Shown: positions 7,826 to 16,471 of the stretch, piece by piece | Position numbering within the stretch: position 1 is the stretch's first letter | Layout: every line of letters begins with the position of its first letter | Assembly (NCBI RefSeq): GCF_003013475.1 | Contig: NZ_PXZO01000060.1 | Span: 1-60,316, forward strand | Source of the DNA: Brevibacillus porteri | GTDB taxonomy: Bacteria > Bacillota > Bacilli > Brevibacillales > Brevibacillaceae | Reading direction: 5' to 3' | Length of the DNA: 60,316 bases | Position numbers and translations under genes: made by a program | Notes under the pieces: generated by a model | Told to the model about the DNA's origin: nothing | The model's input: the letters and a program-made list of their open reading frames with translations, nothing else | Databases searched by the model: none

Positions 7826-7963
7826 ATGAAAAAATTTGCTCTGTTTGGTATTGCTGCTGCTTTATTTCTTTCGCTATCATTTCCTGGAGTAAGCAGCGCA
7901 AAAGAACAACGTGTACCATGTGAAGCTGACGGGTATTGCGGATGGCCGACCTATAGCGTCTAA
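7826..7963 (+). CDS. Secreted 45-residue precursor peptide with two cysteines
   Basis: Starts with a classical signal peptide (MKKFALFGIAAALFLSLSFP, cut after VSSA). This would release a peptide of about 20 residues with C-x5-C in PCEADGYCGW. GAGGGGG lies 7 bases before the ATG and a terminator follows. It lies between the two four-cysteine peptides. Secreted disulphide loops of this size occur in signal peptides and bacteriocins, but no family is recognised. Confidence 0.68.
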   Translation: MKKFALFGIAAALFLSLSFPGVSSAKEQRVPCEADGYCGWPTYSV

Positions 7964-8023
7964 CACCAAATGAAAGAGTAAGGTAAAAGAAACCATGTGA
8001 ATTCTACATCGTTTATTTTAATC

Positions 8024-8070
8024 AAACATCATGCACCGACTGTTTAACTATCGGTATGATGTTTTTCTTT
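8024..8070 (+). terminator. Terminator of the secreted peptide gene
   Basis: AAACATCAT pairs with ATGATGTTT, with inner CGA/TCG pairing, followed by a T-rich tail. Confidence 0.85.
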
Positions 8071-8175
8071 TTTCATTCGTGTAAAAGAACTTGCTTCATT
8101 TGCATTTTCTATTGAATCGTTTTCTCTGTGTTCCTCGTCTTTATAAACAAACGCATTTAGCAGGGAGAAGAAAGC

Positions 8176-8544
8176 ATGAAAAGTCTTTTGAAAATGATGA
8201 TTGGTTTGGTCTTTGCTTTTTGGTTCTTTATTCTTTGGGCCTGTAAATCGCTTCTTTCAAACGATACTCCAATTACCATCTCGACCTGGGACACGATCCT
8301 TTTCTCTTTCAGTTATCTCGTTTCTACCGTTGTAGCTCTTATCTATGTCAGGTTCACGCCTAACGGAAAAATACATATCTTTTTGTCTATTCCTACACTT
8401 TTGTGGGGTCTTTCTACTGCTCAAGTTTTTACCCATCAGTATCACCCCTATGATACGCTGATGAGTGTTATTGGCTTACTAGGTTCTGGAGCGATCATGT
8501 TCTTTTCGATTTTGATGCAGCGTAAATCTCCGAATTTTACATAG
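8176..8544 (+). CDS. Small four-helix membrane protein
   Basis: A protein of 122 residues with about four hydrophobic helices (residues about 5-28, 38-60, 68-85 and 95-115). GGGAG lies about 8 bases before the ATG. No motif is recognised. It stands between peptide genes, so an immunity or export role for them is conceivable, but only position supports this. Confidence 0.55.
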   Translation: MKSLLKMMIGLVFAFWFFILWACKSLLSNDTPITISTWDTILFSFSYLVSTVVALIYVRFTPNGKIHIFLSIPTLLWGLSTAQVFTHQYHPYDTLMSVIGLLGSGAIMFFSILMQRKSPNFT

Positions 8545-8736
8545 AGCACATACTCCACTACTACATCCATGTTTGGCTGAGGTTGTGTGGAAATCACATC
8601 AGATTATTTCCAAGTCCTTCGAACCTGCTTGAAACTCTGACACCGTACACAATTTATAAATAAAATTCATGTTCTTATAATCACTTACCCACGATAAGAT
8701 GGTAATACATGGAAATCAGATCTACCAAGGAGGTGA

Positions 8737-8844
8737 ATGATCATACTGAAGAAGCTCCTGAAAAAGTTAGGTTCAAAATCTTCAATCGAGCCTTGCGGAG
8801 ACTCATGCATTATTTATCATGGCAGATGCTTATGCCCTTGGTAG
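8737..8844 (+). CDS. Four-cysteine small peptide B
   Basis: Paralogue of the peptide at 7595. The DNA aligns from the AGGAGGTGAAT ribosome site onwards, and the codon that aligns with the ATG of peptide A is ATA (8743-8745). The only ATG in frame is at 8737, three bases after the AGGAGG, which is unusually close. Read from there it has 35 residues (MIILKKLLKKLG...) with cysteines at 20, 24, 31 and 33: PC-x3-C-x6-C-x-CP, the same spacing as peptide A. A terminator follows. Translation may start at the ATG or at the non-standard ATA, or may be lost. Confidence 0.6.
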   Translation: MIILKKLLKKLGSKSSIEPCGDSCIIYHGRCLCPW

Positions 8845-8864
8845 TGTTAGCTAAGTTCAAAGAA

Positions 8865-8910
8865 GACTGTCCCAAATGCCATGAATATGGCTATGGGATA
8901 GCCTTTTTTC
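8865..8910 (+). terminator. Terminator of peptide B
   Basis: A long hairpin (GACTGTCCCA with TGGGATAGCC and inner GCCAT/ATGGC) followed by TTTTTT. Confidence 0.88.
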
Positions 8911-9081
8911 GTCGTATATCCCCCCTGCTGATTTAACATTTTTGAGCTGTTGGACATGACAGGTAACTGTTTGTTACATGCCCAAATTTTCCACTTACTG
9001 TGATATCGCCCTTACATAGCTACTCAATTTGCATAGCTTGAGTTTGAGGTTCTTCCTCATACACTTGAAGGGGTGATATCG

Positions 9082-9168
9082 ATGGGATTCTTTGACGACA
9101 ATTTTGCTTTAGTTTTGGTTCTTTTCGTTTTATTAACAATTGTTGCTTGCAGCTGTGATGACTGCTAA
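9082..9168 (+). CDS. YjcZ-family small hydrophobic peptide
   Basis: 28 residues, beginning MGFFDDNFALVLVLFVLLTI. This FA-L-VLFVLL pattern is that of the YjcZ/YczM-type sporulation-linked small membrane peptides of Bacilli. The end is unusual, with a CSCDDC cluster where the family normally ends in hydrophobic or glycine residues. AAGGGGTGA precedes the ATG and a terminator follows at 9186-9202. Confidence 0.72.
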   Translation: MGFFDDNFALVLVLFVLLTIVACSCDDC

Positions 9169-9185
9169 TTTCTGTCCAATGTTTT

Positions 9186-9215
9186 GGGCGGCTAAGCTGC
9201 CCTCTTTCTCCCTCT
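9186..9215 (+). terminator. Terminator of the YjcZ-type gene
   Basis: GGGCGGC pairs with GCTGCCC around a TAA loop, followed by a T/C-rich tail. Confidence 0.7.
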
Positions 9216-9344
9216 TTGCCATCATTGAGCTTTGAGCCCATCTTTTGTCCACTCCTCTCACGTTACGCTTTAGTAGAAGGAGTGTAGTATGTGGAGAGGT
9301 TAGATTTGGACACTCTGTTCTATCACCTACGATTTCACCAAAAG

Positions 9345-9372
9345 AGCCGCCCGGTTCTTTCCCCGAGCGGCT
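9345..9372 (-). terminator. Terminator of the second GNAT gene
   Basis: AGCCGCTCGG pairs with CCGGGCGGCT on the minus strand, followed by CTTTTGG. It lies 90 bases past the GNAT stop. Confidence 0.7.
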
Positions 9373-9462
9373 TAACGCCTTTCACGTTCGTACCTTAAAA
9401 CCCAAAATTCTACAGCCTCATCACAATTTCTCTTATGTTACATGGCATGCTCTGTACGCTGC

Positions 9463-9945
9463 CTATCCAGGATTCTCCACTTCCATCGTCATCACGATAA
9501 AGGGGGTCCCATTGTTAACGAATGAAGCCGTTTCTTTAAATCTCGTTCTTGTATAAACTTTGATTGCTCTACTATTAAAGCTAGCAACACTTAACCGCAG
9601 ATTTTTTGGTTCAAATTGCTGTTTGGCAAATTCGATTCCAGCCTTTAAAAACGAAAAGCCTATCCCCTTCCCTGTCAAATCTGGTTTCATTCCCAGCCCA
9701 ATATCTAACACGTTCTCGCCCTTGTAAAGATTTTGCTTTCGACCTTCTGGGACTTGAGCATTGTGCCCAAAACAGAAGAAGCCCGTAAGCTGACCATGAT
9801 TATCTCGAACTGCATAATAGGTACCATCTAATAGCTCCTGAAATGTTTCTGGACTATCTTCAAAATCATAAAAAGAATATTCCTGCGGATATTTCCAAGT
9901 TGCGACTTGCTGTGCATCTGTAATTGTCATCAAATGAAAGTTCAT
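9463..9945 (-). CDS. GNAT family N-acetyltransferase
   Basis: A protein of 160 residues with one GNAT domain. Motif A is GMKPDLTGKGIGFSFLKAGI (pyrophosphate loop G-K-G-I-G), and motif B contains ASFNSRAIKVYTRTRFKE. GGAGGGG lies about 6 bases before the ATG. The substrate is unknown; the size and order resemble RimI/amine acetyltransferases. It is a single gene with its own terminator. Confidence 0.85.
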   Translation of the reverse strand: MNFHLMTITDAQQVATWKYPQEYSFYDFEDSPETFQELLDGTYYAVRDNHGQLTGFFCFGHNAQVPEGRKQNLYKGENVLDIGLGMKPDLTGKGIGFSFLKAGIEFAKQQFEPKNLRLSVASFNSRAIKVYTRTRFKETASFVNNGTPFIVMTMEVENPG

Positions 9946-10025
9946 TTATTACCCCTCCATAAAACCTTTACACTCAGTTCGTTTTTCATAAAACGATCCC
10001 CTGCTTTCTCACAAGCAGTGTTACG

Positions 10026-10118
10026 TTACATCCACTTTAACCGCACTAGGTTCCCCGATAAACCATCCTTGACCAACCACTTGCCGCAGTTTGCGCATTG
10101 CAGTGTAATCCCTTTCAT
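10026..10118 (-). CDS. Short zinc-ribbon-like peptide
   Basis: 30 residues, MKGITLQCANCGKWLV..., with one C-x2-C knuckle. AGAAGGTGA lies close upstream of the ATG. A weak hairpin (CTGCTT/AAAGCAG) follows. Short knuckle proteins of this type are frequent in phages. The size makes this uncertain. Confidence 0.42.
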   Translation of the reverse strand: MKGITLQCANCGKWLVKDGLSGNLVRLKWM

Positions 10119-10129
10119 TTACTCACCTT

Positions 10130-10905
10130 CTTTACAAATCGAATGGTTTGTTAACGAAATCCAAATGTTGTAAAATAATAAAAAACTAAGTGGTGGTAAT
10201 CCAATGAAAGTGTCGGTCGAACAGCTTTATATATCGCTACTGTCTCATTTTGCATTCAGCTCCTAATAGGAGTATTAAATTTTGTGTTATATGCAAACAT
10301 TACTTTCAAATAAGCGAGTGTTATCAAAAAATTCTTACAAGTTACAAGTTACATATCTATCTAACTATTTTGATAAATCCGATCGGTTAATTGTTTATTT
10401 GGTTATCATTAGGTAAACCTTCCATGTGCTAGATACTCTTAATTCAATGAATATTGCTACTGAATTTTTCATTCGTATTCGATCCTTCAACCGTGATTCG
10501 ACATGAATCTGAGAACTATATTGGACAAGTAATTGTTTGGGCGTCTAAACGTTTGAAATTTTTAATATCCATACAACGGAAAGATTACTTTGGAACTACA
10601 TAGAGAAGGTCCCCGACCAACCCAATTTCGACAACATACTAATAACGTACTTTACTAATGAGGGTGTTTCGTAGGTGCCGCCAAACCTTCCTCTTATTGT
10701 TTTCACTACATCCACGAAATGAAAAAAACTCGCACCAACTGGCACAAGAGAAACGCCGCGCCTTTCGACATAGGAATTAGCTTCTTCAATGCCTTCTGGG
10801 TAGATACCCCAGTTACAAGATATTCCGTGTCATTGTGGTCAAGAGATATGAATGGGCAGCGTTCTGTTTATAATTACCTTTAGTTCGTGTATTTAGAATT
10901 TGATC
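10130..10905. other. Gene-poor interval
   Basis: I see only scattered stops and short frames here. One frame at 10204 (about 20 codons, MKVSVEQLYIS) has a weak GGTGG site. No convincing gene, RNA or repeat was found. Confidence 0.5.
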
Positions 10906-10933
10906 AGAATTGATACGAAGGAGTGTACATGGT

Positions 10934-11338
10934 ATGAAAAAACAGCTTCTCTCTATTTCGATGCTCGCTCTACTCCTCTCTGGCGCACCTGTAAATGCTT
11001 CCGCTTCTACCCATGCTCAAGTACAAGATGAAGCAGGCAGAGTCACCATGGAGCAACAAAAACAAGAAAAACAATTCACCAAATATTACTACCTTACACC
11101 TGGGCAGTTAAGTCCAAAAGAAGCGATTTATCTAAAGAAAGGGCAGGAGCTCCGTATTAGTCCAAGAGGCAGCTTTGCAAATTACACAGTGTATAATGCT
11201 CAAAATAAACAAATTTGGAGCGGTACGACAGGAATCATCATTAAGGCTGATGCAGACGGGTATCGCTACGTACAATTTCAAGCCCCCTATTCCTATGAGG
11301 ATCAAAATGTCATCGTAGCTACTTATACGATTCAGTAA
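10934..11338 (+). CDS. Secreted protein of unknown function
   Basis: A protein of 134 residues. The signal peptide runs to about residue 24 (MKKQLLSISMLALLLSGAPV, then NASAS). The mature part has a charged linker (EQQKQEKQ) and then a small beta-rich domain (LKKGQELRISPRGSF, YRYVQFQAPYSYE). I start at the ATG at 10934, because the earlier frame start at 10910 lacks a ribosome site and AAGGAG (10918-10923) is about 10 bases before this ATG. A perfect terminator follows. Family not recognised. Confidence 0.7.
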   Translation: MKKQLLSISMLALLLSGAPVNASASTHAQVQDEAGRVTMEQQKQEKQFTKYYYLTPGQLSPKEAIYLKKGQELRISPRGSFANYTVYNAQNKQIWSGTTGIIIKADADGYRYVQFQAPYSYEDQNVIVATYTIQ

Positions 11339-11354
11339 AACATGTATAGATTTT

Positions 11355-11388
11355 AGCCCGTCTTGATTGTGAAGACGGGCTTTATTAC
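11355..11388 (+). terminator. Rho-independent terminator
   Basis: AGCCCGTCTT pairs perfectly with AAGACGGGCT around a GATTGTG loop, followed by TTATT. Confidence 0.88.
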
Positions 11389-11556
11389 AATTTGCATCGC
11401 TTTTCTTCCCTACTCATTATGTCAATGTCAACCTACTACCGTGATGTTCCTGAATACTGATCTACATACATTTTCGATACATGGGGATATTTGGCCAATC
11501 AAAAGGATAATGGAGTTCGTACGCTATCTTAGATCGTCATCAGGAGGGGATACCAC

Positions 11557-11805
11557 TTGAAAAAGAAAAAATCTAAGTCTAAGCGATTCAAGAAAGTGAA
11601 TGGTCAATTGGTTGAATTTCTTCCAAGCTTTCAAGAATGTATGAACGAATGTAGACGTGTAAGTCCGCCTCATGAAGATTGTGAAACGTTATGTCTCCCG
11701 TATCTAGACTCAAGAAGAGTACGATTAGATGTTGAGTGTTACGATCGTTGCCGTCGCTGGAGATCTCACGGGATTTGTGATCACATTCGTCAGGTGCCCT
11801 ATTGA
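11557..11805 (+). CDS. Basic CX3C-repeat protein
   Basis: 82 residues from a TTG start that has AGGAGGGG 6 bases upstream. The N-terminus is very basic (MKKKKSKSKRFKK). Seven cysteines follow at 28, 32, 42, 46, 61, 65 and 74: three CX3C pairs, the first two separated by nine residues. CX3C pairs on paired helices form disulphide-linked hairpins in other small proteins, and a metal site is also possible. There is no signal peptide. The family is unknown to me. Confidence 0.65.
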   Translation: MKKKKSKSKRFKKVNGQLVEFLPSFQECMNECRRVSPPHEDCETLCLPYLDSRRVRLDVECYDRCRRWRSHGICDHIRQVPY

Positions 11806-11811
11806 GTATTA

Positions 11812-11980
11812 AGTTAGGCTCAAATTTATCTCCCCAAGGCTGTTCGGGCAGTAGATAGAGCGATTTTTTAATCAATACCAATGGTCCGTGAATAGGAAGT
11901 AACTGAAGCTGATTCACGATTTTTGAGCTACGACTTACTGGACGAAAAACTTTTACCAGTTCGTCCGACCGCCGCAACAC
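11812..11980 (-). other. Possible truncated minus-strand gene
   Basis: The minus strand from 11980 reads a protein-like N-terminus (RRSDELVKVFRPVSRSSKIV, later LPEQPWGDKFEPN) for about 55 codons, then runs into the antisense of the CX3C gene. A weak AAGGAAG site precedes it. It may be the 5' remnant of a gene cut at about 11810. Confidence 0.3.
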
Positions 11981-12122
11981 TTCCTTTATTTTGGTGGGAC
12001 TTCTTTAATCAACCTCAACAAAAAACACCTCAACGGTGGTTTCTGGCATGTTATATTCAACTACTTTTTTTTCGAATAAAAAATGGGAAATGATAAAACT
12101 ATTCCCATTAGTAGCCTTTAAT

Positions 12123-12146
12123 GCCCCTTGTCAGGGGCCTTTTGCT
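12123..12146 (+). terminator. Terminator hairpin
   Basis: GCCCC-ttgtca-GGGGC followed by CTTTTGCTT. A second hairpin (ATGGGAA/TTCCCAT) lies just before it at about 12082-12110. Confidence 0.65.
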
Positions 12147-12335
12147 TATTACATCCGATTTACCTAAAAACCGATCATTCTTCACTCTCATCACAATCTC
12201 TCTTCTGTTACATGCCAGAAAAACATTTTATGGGATAGAAAAATGTAACTTTTCTGTAACGCTCTTCATATGTTGTTTGTTTATAATGACCTTGCAATCA
12301 ACAATACACCTTGCACAAAGAGAGAGGAAATCAAC

Positions 12336-12854
12336 ATGAATTTCAAAAAAATCATCGTCGGCACCATACTGACATCCGTCATAGCGATCGGCATCACATT
12401 CGCTGTTAACTATGGCAACGTAGAACACTCTGCACAGCCTGTTGCGCAGGAAAGCGGAAAAACTGACCTTTATACGAACCCTCAAGCAAATTTCAGCTTT
12501 AAGCCGCCAACTTCTTGGAAGGGACATTACAAGGTGAACCAATATGCAGGTGTAGATGCAAACAAAATTCTGCCATCAGCCAAGCATGTAGTGCAATTCG
12601 ATTATACGACGAAGGATGGAAAAGGTTCTGAAACGCTGCTGATGATCTCCGTTTTTACAAAAACGGATTGGACTCGCCTCACTAGCGAAGAAGGCCCGCC
12701 TGTAGGGACATCCATTGCAGAATCAACTGACATGGTGTATGTCTATACAACTCCACAATCCAATCCATTTGATTCCCAATCTGAAGACGGCAAGCTGTTT
12801 GACCAACTGTATGGTGATTTGAAATTAAATGAATCCTTTGCACTTCTAAAATAA
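12336..12854 (+). CDS. Membrane-anchored or secreted protein of unknown function
   Basis: A protein of 172 residues. The N-terminal hydrophobic helix (IIVGTILTSVIAIGITFAV) lacks a lipobox Cys, so it is a signal peptide or anchor. The rest has a PsbP-like flavour: a short NPQANFSFKPPTSW segment at the start of the mature part, then beta-rich sequence and a C-terminal DQLYGDLKLNESF. AGAGAGG precedes the ATG. A terminator hairpin is at 12932. The function cannot be assigned. Confidence 0.7.
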   Translation: MNFKKIIVGTILTSVIAIGITFAVNYGNVEHSAQPVAQESGKTDLYTNPQANFSFKPPTSWKGHYKVNQYAGVDANKILPSAKHVVQFDYTTKDGKGSETLLMISVFTKTDWTRLTSEEGPPVGTSIAESTDMVYVYTTPQSNPFDSQSEDGKLFDQLYGDLKLNESFALLK

Positions 12855-12931
12855 GACTGTTCATATTTGTTGTACTCTGAAATGACATACACTTACTTTT
12901 GCGGTAGATACATAGATAATCGTTACAGATT

Positions 12932-12957
12932 GCACCCTTCGTGGTGCTTTTTCTTTT
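12932..12957 (+). terminator. Rho-independent terminator
   Basis: GCACC pairs with GGTGC around CTTCGT, followed by TTTTTCTTTT. The interval 12960-13200 shows only an imperfect AGCTGG/CCAGCT hairpin near 13095-13125. Confidence 0.75.
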
Positions 12958-13204
12958 CCTGTCTTTTCATTTAGATGACGTGGCTGGAACTGCTCGAATG
13001 CTTCCACTATAGCCGTGAGATGTATGTCCATTGATTCCCCGCTGATGATTCCAGCTTTTTCATGTGTTCCGTGGTTCTAAAAGCAATGAAGCTGGGAAAA
13101 ACATCTCGTTTCTCTCCAGCTTCGACTTCTTTATTGGTTTCGATTAGCTTTTAGGAAGGTGACTAGGAGAATGGGCAACCCCATCTTTTGTGTCGATCGC
13201 ATGA

Positions 13205-14152
13205 TTATTGCTTTTTCAGCAACATGCTATCAATCTCGTCTAAGAGCATTTCCTTTCCAATTGGGCCAAAGGCTTTGATGTTGAACGTTTCATTGGTTAC
13301 TTCATAAAGATGGCCTTGTTGAACTGCCTTGTTGCTTTTCCATACTGGGCTTTTTTTCAGTTCTGCGTAAACATCATCCGCTTTTCCGCCGAAATTGACG
13401 AGGAACATATGATCTGGCTGAAACTTCGTCAGTCCTTCCAGTTCGATCATTTCCATTGTTTTATCGGCAGGTGTTCCGGCTGCTGGCTTCAGTCCGAGAT
13501 CAGTGAACAGGATATCTGCATAACCATAGTTTCCGTACACGCGGAACAATTTAGGCGTTACGGCCAGGAACATAAAGGTCTGGTCGCCGTACGCTTGCTT
13601 GAGTTGCTCTCGCATCCCCTTCGTCTTCTCGTCGTAGCTAGCCAGCCATTTGTTCACGTCCTCTTCTTGTCCAAACAGGCGACCGATTTCTTTAAACTTA
13701 TCACGCCATTTGTCCATGTCTGTCTCCAGAACAACAGTCGGCGCAATTTTGGATAGTTGCTCGTACATCTTTTGCTGGCGGTTATTCATAATAATCAGGT
13801 CTGGCTTTGTTTCTACCACAGCTTCCAAATTGATAGAGTCATCCCACATCCAGCCAACCGGTTTTACATCTGTCAGCTTATCAGCTACGTGGGACATGAT
13901 TTTCGTCTTGTATGTATTGGCCGTAGCAACCGGCTTGTGTCCCAAAATTAAAAGCTCCTCTGCTGCTCCCGATACGTCTGCAATCCGCTTTGGTTCCGCT
14001 GGGATCGTCACTTCCCCCATCAGATGCTTGACTACGCGTGTCTCAGACTTTTTGGGTGCTTCCGAAGCCGTTTGGCTGCTTCCGCACCCGGCCGACACGG
14101 CAGTGACTACTGCAACCAAGCAGGCCAGTACGATTCGTGTTCCTTTTTTCAT
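13205..14152 (-). CDS. Iron-siderophore ABC transporter substrate-binding lipoprotein
   Basis: A protein of 315 residues of the FhuD/FeuA class (PF01497), which binds ferric siderophores outside the membrane. The signal peptide ends in the lipobox VSAGC. After a linker comes the two-lobe fold with VVKHLMGEVTIPAEPKRIAD, LEAVVETKPDLIIM, and a C-terminal LYEVTNETFNIKAFGP. I start it at the ATG at 14152 (AAGGAG about 10 bases upstream). A near-perfect Fur box lies 47 bases upstream. No permease or ATPase gene is adjacent, so it must work with a transporter encoded elsewhere. Confidence 0.9.
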   Translation of the reverse strand: MKKGTRIVLACLVAVVTAVSAGCGSSQTASEAPKKSETRVVKHLMGEVTIPAEPKRIADVSGAAEELLILGHKPVATANTYKTKIMSHVADKLTDVKPVGWMWDDSINLEAVVETKPDLIIMNNRQQKMYEQLSKIAPTVVLETDMDKWRDKFKEIGRLFGQEEDVNKWLASYDEKTKGMREQLKQAYGDQTFMFLAVTPKLFRVYGNYGYADILFTDLGLKPAAGTPADKTMEMIELEGLTKFQPDHMFLVNFGGKADDVYAELKKSPVWKSNKAVQQGHLYEVTNETFNIKAFGPIGKEMLLDEIDSMLLKKQ

Positions 14153-14198
14153 ACGCTCATTTCTCCTTGTCACGTGATGTTTGGTGTGAAATTTACCT

Positions 14199-14217
14199 GA
14201 TAATGATTATCATTATA
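14199..14217. promoter_or_regulatory. Fur box
   Basis: GATAATGATTATCATTATA matches the 19-base Fur consensus except at two positions. It lies upstream of the siderophore-binding lipoprotein gene and implies repression when iron is plentiful. Confidence 0.88.
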
Positions 14218-14521
14218 AGTGACAGAGAAGATAATCACATATTTGAGCGTGTATGTCAATGATTTTTATATTTTTTGTGTATATAAAAAAAGAGCATGCC
14301 CCATGTTGCAGATAGGGGAACTAGACGTTGTGCTTGATGTACCTTCCTGATTCAATGTTCTAGATCACCCAAGCTATTGATTACTCCCTCCCCTTCTCAC
14401 AAGTAATAGTGTGTAAAGTTCTATCGAAATGAAACAGCAAAATAACGAAAAGAATCATGATTATAATTTGAGATAGGTCTCTTATTTGAGACGATGGAAT
14501 CATAGTGGAGGGAACGCGACT

Positions 14522-15148
14522 ATGCACAGGGTAGTTGAACCAAAAATTCTTTACTTTGGGACGCCAGTTGTACTTATCAGCACATTAAATGAGGACAATT
14601 CTGTTAACCTTGCCCCTATGTCTTCTGCATGGTGGCTGAATCAATCATGCATGCTTGGCATGAGTAGCTCATCTCAGACCGTTACCAATTTGTTGCGCGA
14701 GCGCGAATGTGTTTTGAATCTTCCTTCGTCTGATCTTGCTCATGCGGTGGACCGTCTAGCTCTACTTACTGGGCGAAATCCTGTCCCGGAGCGCAAGGCT
14801 AATGTAGGATACCGATTTGAACCGGATAAATTCGGAATGGCTAAGTTCACCCCCCAAGTTTCGGACCTGATTCGGCCTCCACGCGTTGCGGAATGCCCGG
14901 TTCAATTAGAGGCAGTGGTAGAACAAGTCCATCATTTTGAACTGCCCAGCTCTTTAAAAACTATTAAAGTAAAGATAATACGTGTTCATGTTGATGAACA
15001 AATCCTAATGACTGGCGAGAAGAACTACAATTGGGGTGCTATTGAGCACCCTACCTGTTCAAGCAGCATCGGAGAAATAAACATGTGGTTACCTCGATAC
15101 AAAAAAATCCCCAATTGCTTTAAGCAAATTGGGGTACACAAGAAGTAA
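14522..15148 (+). CDS. Flavin reductase family protein
   Basis: A protein of 208 residues with the FMN-binding split-barrel fold of the flavin reductase-like family. Motifs are PKILYFGTPVVLISTLNED, NLAPMSSAWWL and SQTVTNLL. GGAGGG lies 11 bases before the ATG, which fits the conserved MHRVVEPK start better than the upstream frame start at 14486. The last 20 residues (PRYKKIPNCFKQIGVHKK) overlap a minus-strand terminator hairpin and do not look like the family. The native C-terminus may therefore have been replaced. Confidence 0.82.
   Translation: MHRVVEPKILYFGTPVVLISTLNEDNSVNLAPMSSAWWLNQSCMLGMSSSSQTVTNLLRERECVLNLPSSDLAHAVDRLALLTGRNPVPERKANVGYRFEPDKFGMAKFTPQVSDLIRPPRVAECPVQLEAVVEQVHHFELPSSLKTIKVKIIRVHVDEQILMTGEKNYNWGAIEHPTCSSSIGEINMWLPRYKKIPNCFKQIGVHKK
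15101..15134 (-). terminator. Minus-strand terminator overlapping the flavin reductase 3' end
   Basis: CCCCAATTTGCTTAAAGCAATTGGGG on the minus strand (15109-15134) is a perfect hairpin followed by ATTTTTTT. No minus-strand gene is seen upstream. It looks like the terminator of a lost gene that has been built into the plus-strand coding sequence. Confidence 0.7.
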
Positions 15149-15581
15149 TACGTGAATAAAAAAGTAGTCATCAATATAGTAGGTTATCAGCTCAATATTT
15201 ACTACAAGTATATATAGGTATGCATACCTTCTCTTGCCACAAAAAAATAGCGCAGACTCATCTGCACAGATTAAGTCGTACGCCTTATCCCCAAGAGAAT
15301 CTACACTAGATTTCATATTACATTACTTTTATCGGTTTGATTGGGTAGCTATTTCATGTATAAATATCGCTAAATCGTTCGTAATATTTCCTTACTCGTA
15401 GATAACCTTCATAATGTCCATGAATGGTATTTTCCGTATTGTTCCGTTTTCATCTATAAAACAAGAACGCTCGTTTGCATTTTATAAGAACATGTCATGA
15501 TTTTAGGATGGAATCAAGCTAATAAGCAATTGGACGGAAGTAATAACTACGATTTGAAGGAAGGCTTTTTATCAAGCGAGA

Positions 15582-15959
15582 CTAATCCAAAATGTACTCG
15601 GCCAACACGCTCTGTATCTGGTAAATATTCAAGTTCTTGTTAAATTGTTTTTGGATCGGTACTGCACTTCCAGAAACCCAAATTTTTAATTCCGCATCCA
15701 AATCAAAATTTCCAGCTGTCTCAATGCTAAAATGACTAATACTTTTGTAAGGAATGGAATGGTACTCTATCTTTCTACCAGTAATGCCTTGCTTATCAAC
15801 CAGTATTAACCGCTTGTTAGTGAAGATGAACATATCACGTATTAATTTATACGCCTTTTCTATGCTCTCATTGTTCGCTAAGATTTGAGCATACTCTTTT
15901 TGAACATCTGCAATGTTAACTTCCGAAGCGTTACCCATTAGACCGTCTAACAAGCCCAC
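15582..15959 (-). CDS. Bacterial PH-domain protein (PF08000 type)
   Basis: A single bacterial pleckstrin-homology-like domain of about 125 residues. The reading GLLDGLMGNASEVN at the start and KAYKLIRDMFIFTNKRLILVDKQ, YHSIPYKSISHFSIETAG in the core match this family closely. I take the GTG at 15959, which has GGGGG 8 bases upstream and gives the family's usual length. The frame is open up to 16013, giving 143 residues at most. The role is unknown. The interval 15150-15580 shows no gene. Confidence 0.8.
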   Translation of the reverse strand: MGLLDGLMGNASEVNIADVQKEYAQILANNESIEKAYKLIRDMFIFTNKRLILVDKQGITGRKIEYHSIPYKSISHFSIETAGNFDLDAELKIWVSGSAVPIQKQFNKNLNIYQIQSVLAEYILD

Positions 15960-16471
15960 ATTAATGTCCCCCAATTCGAATGTTTGATAGTTCATATTCT
16001 CCAAATCGTTCAAATCTCCTACTGAAGCGGTTACTATTACATCAAGGCGGCAGTGATTGCATTGAAATTCAAGATACAGAAACGAAGCCTAAAAAAAATT
16101 TCCACTTGCTGATGGAGTTTTTTGGGTAAATCACATCGCTGCCGCCCGCATTTCTTTTTCAAGATTTTGTGATTTGGAGATCGTGTTTCTGTTCAGTGCT
16201 AGAAACATTGCTTACATCACGAAAGACTGGTCAAAGTTGGACTGTACATGGTCCCTACTGCGTGGCGCAAGATATTTGGCATTTTGAAGGTCGAGGACCC
16301 GAGTATTTAGTATGTAATCTCTTGACCCTACTCTCAATCTCTTGAGTCTTCTTGTCCAAAAAGAAATCCTTTTCTTCATATAGGGTAGCTGTCATCACCC
16401 GCAAATAATTGTAATAAACTGTAAAATACAAAAACTTCGTATCCTTAGTTTATTAAAGGAGTGATGAATAT

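Noticed and set aside
8709..8936. 75-codon frame over peptide B
   Set aside because: It is in another frame and lacks a ribosome site. The four-cysteine frame is supported by its paralogue.
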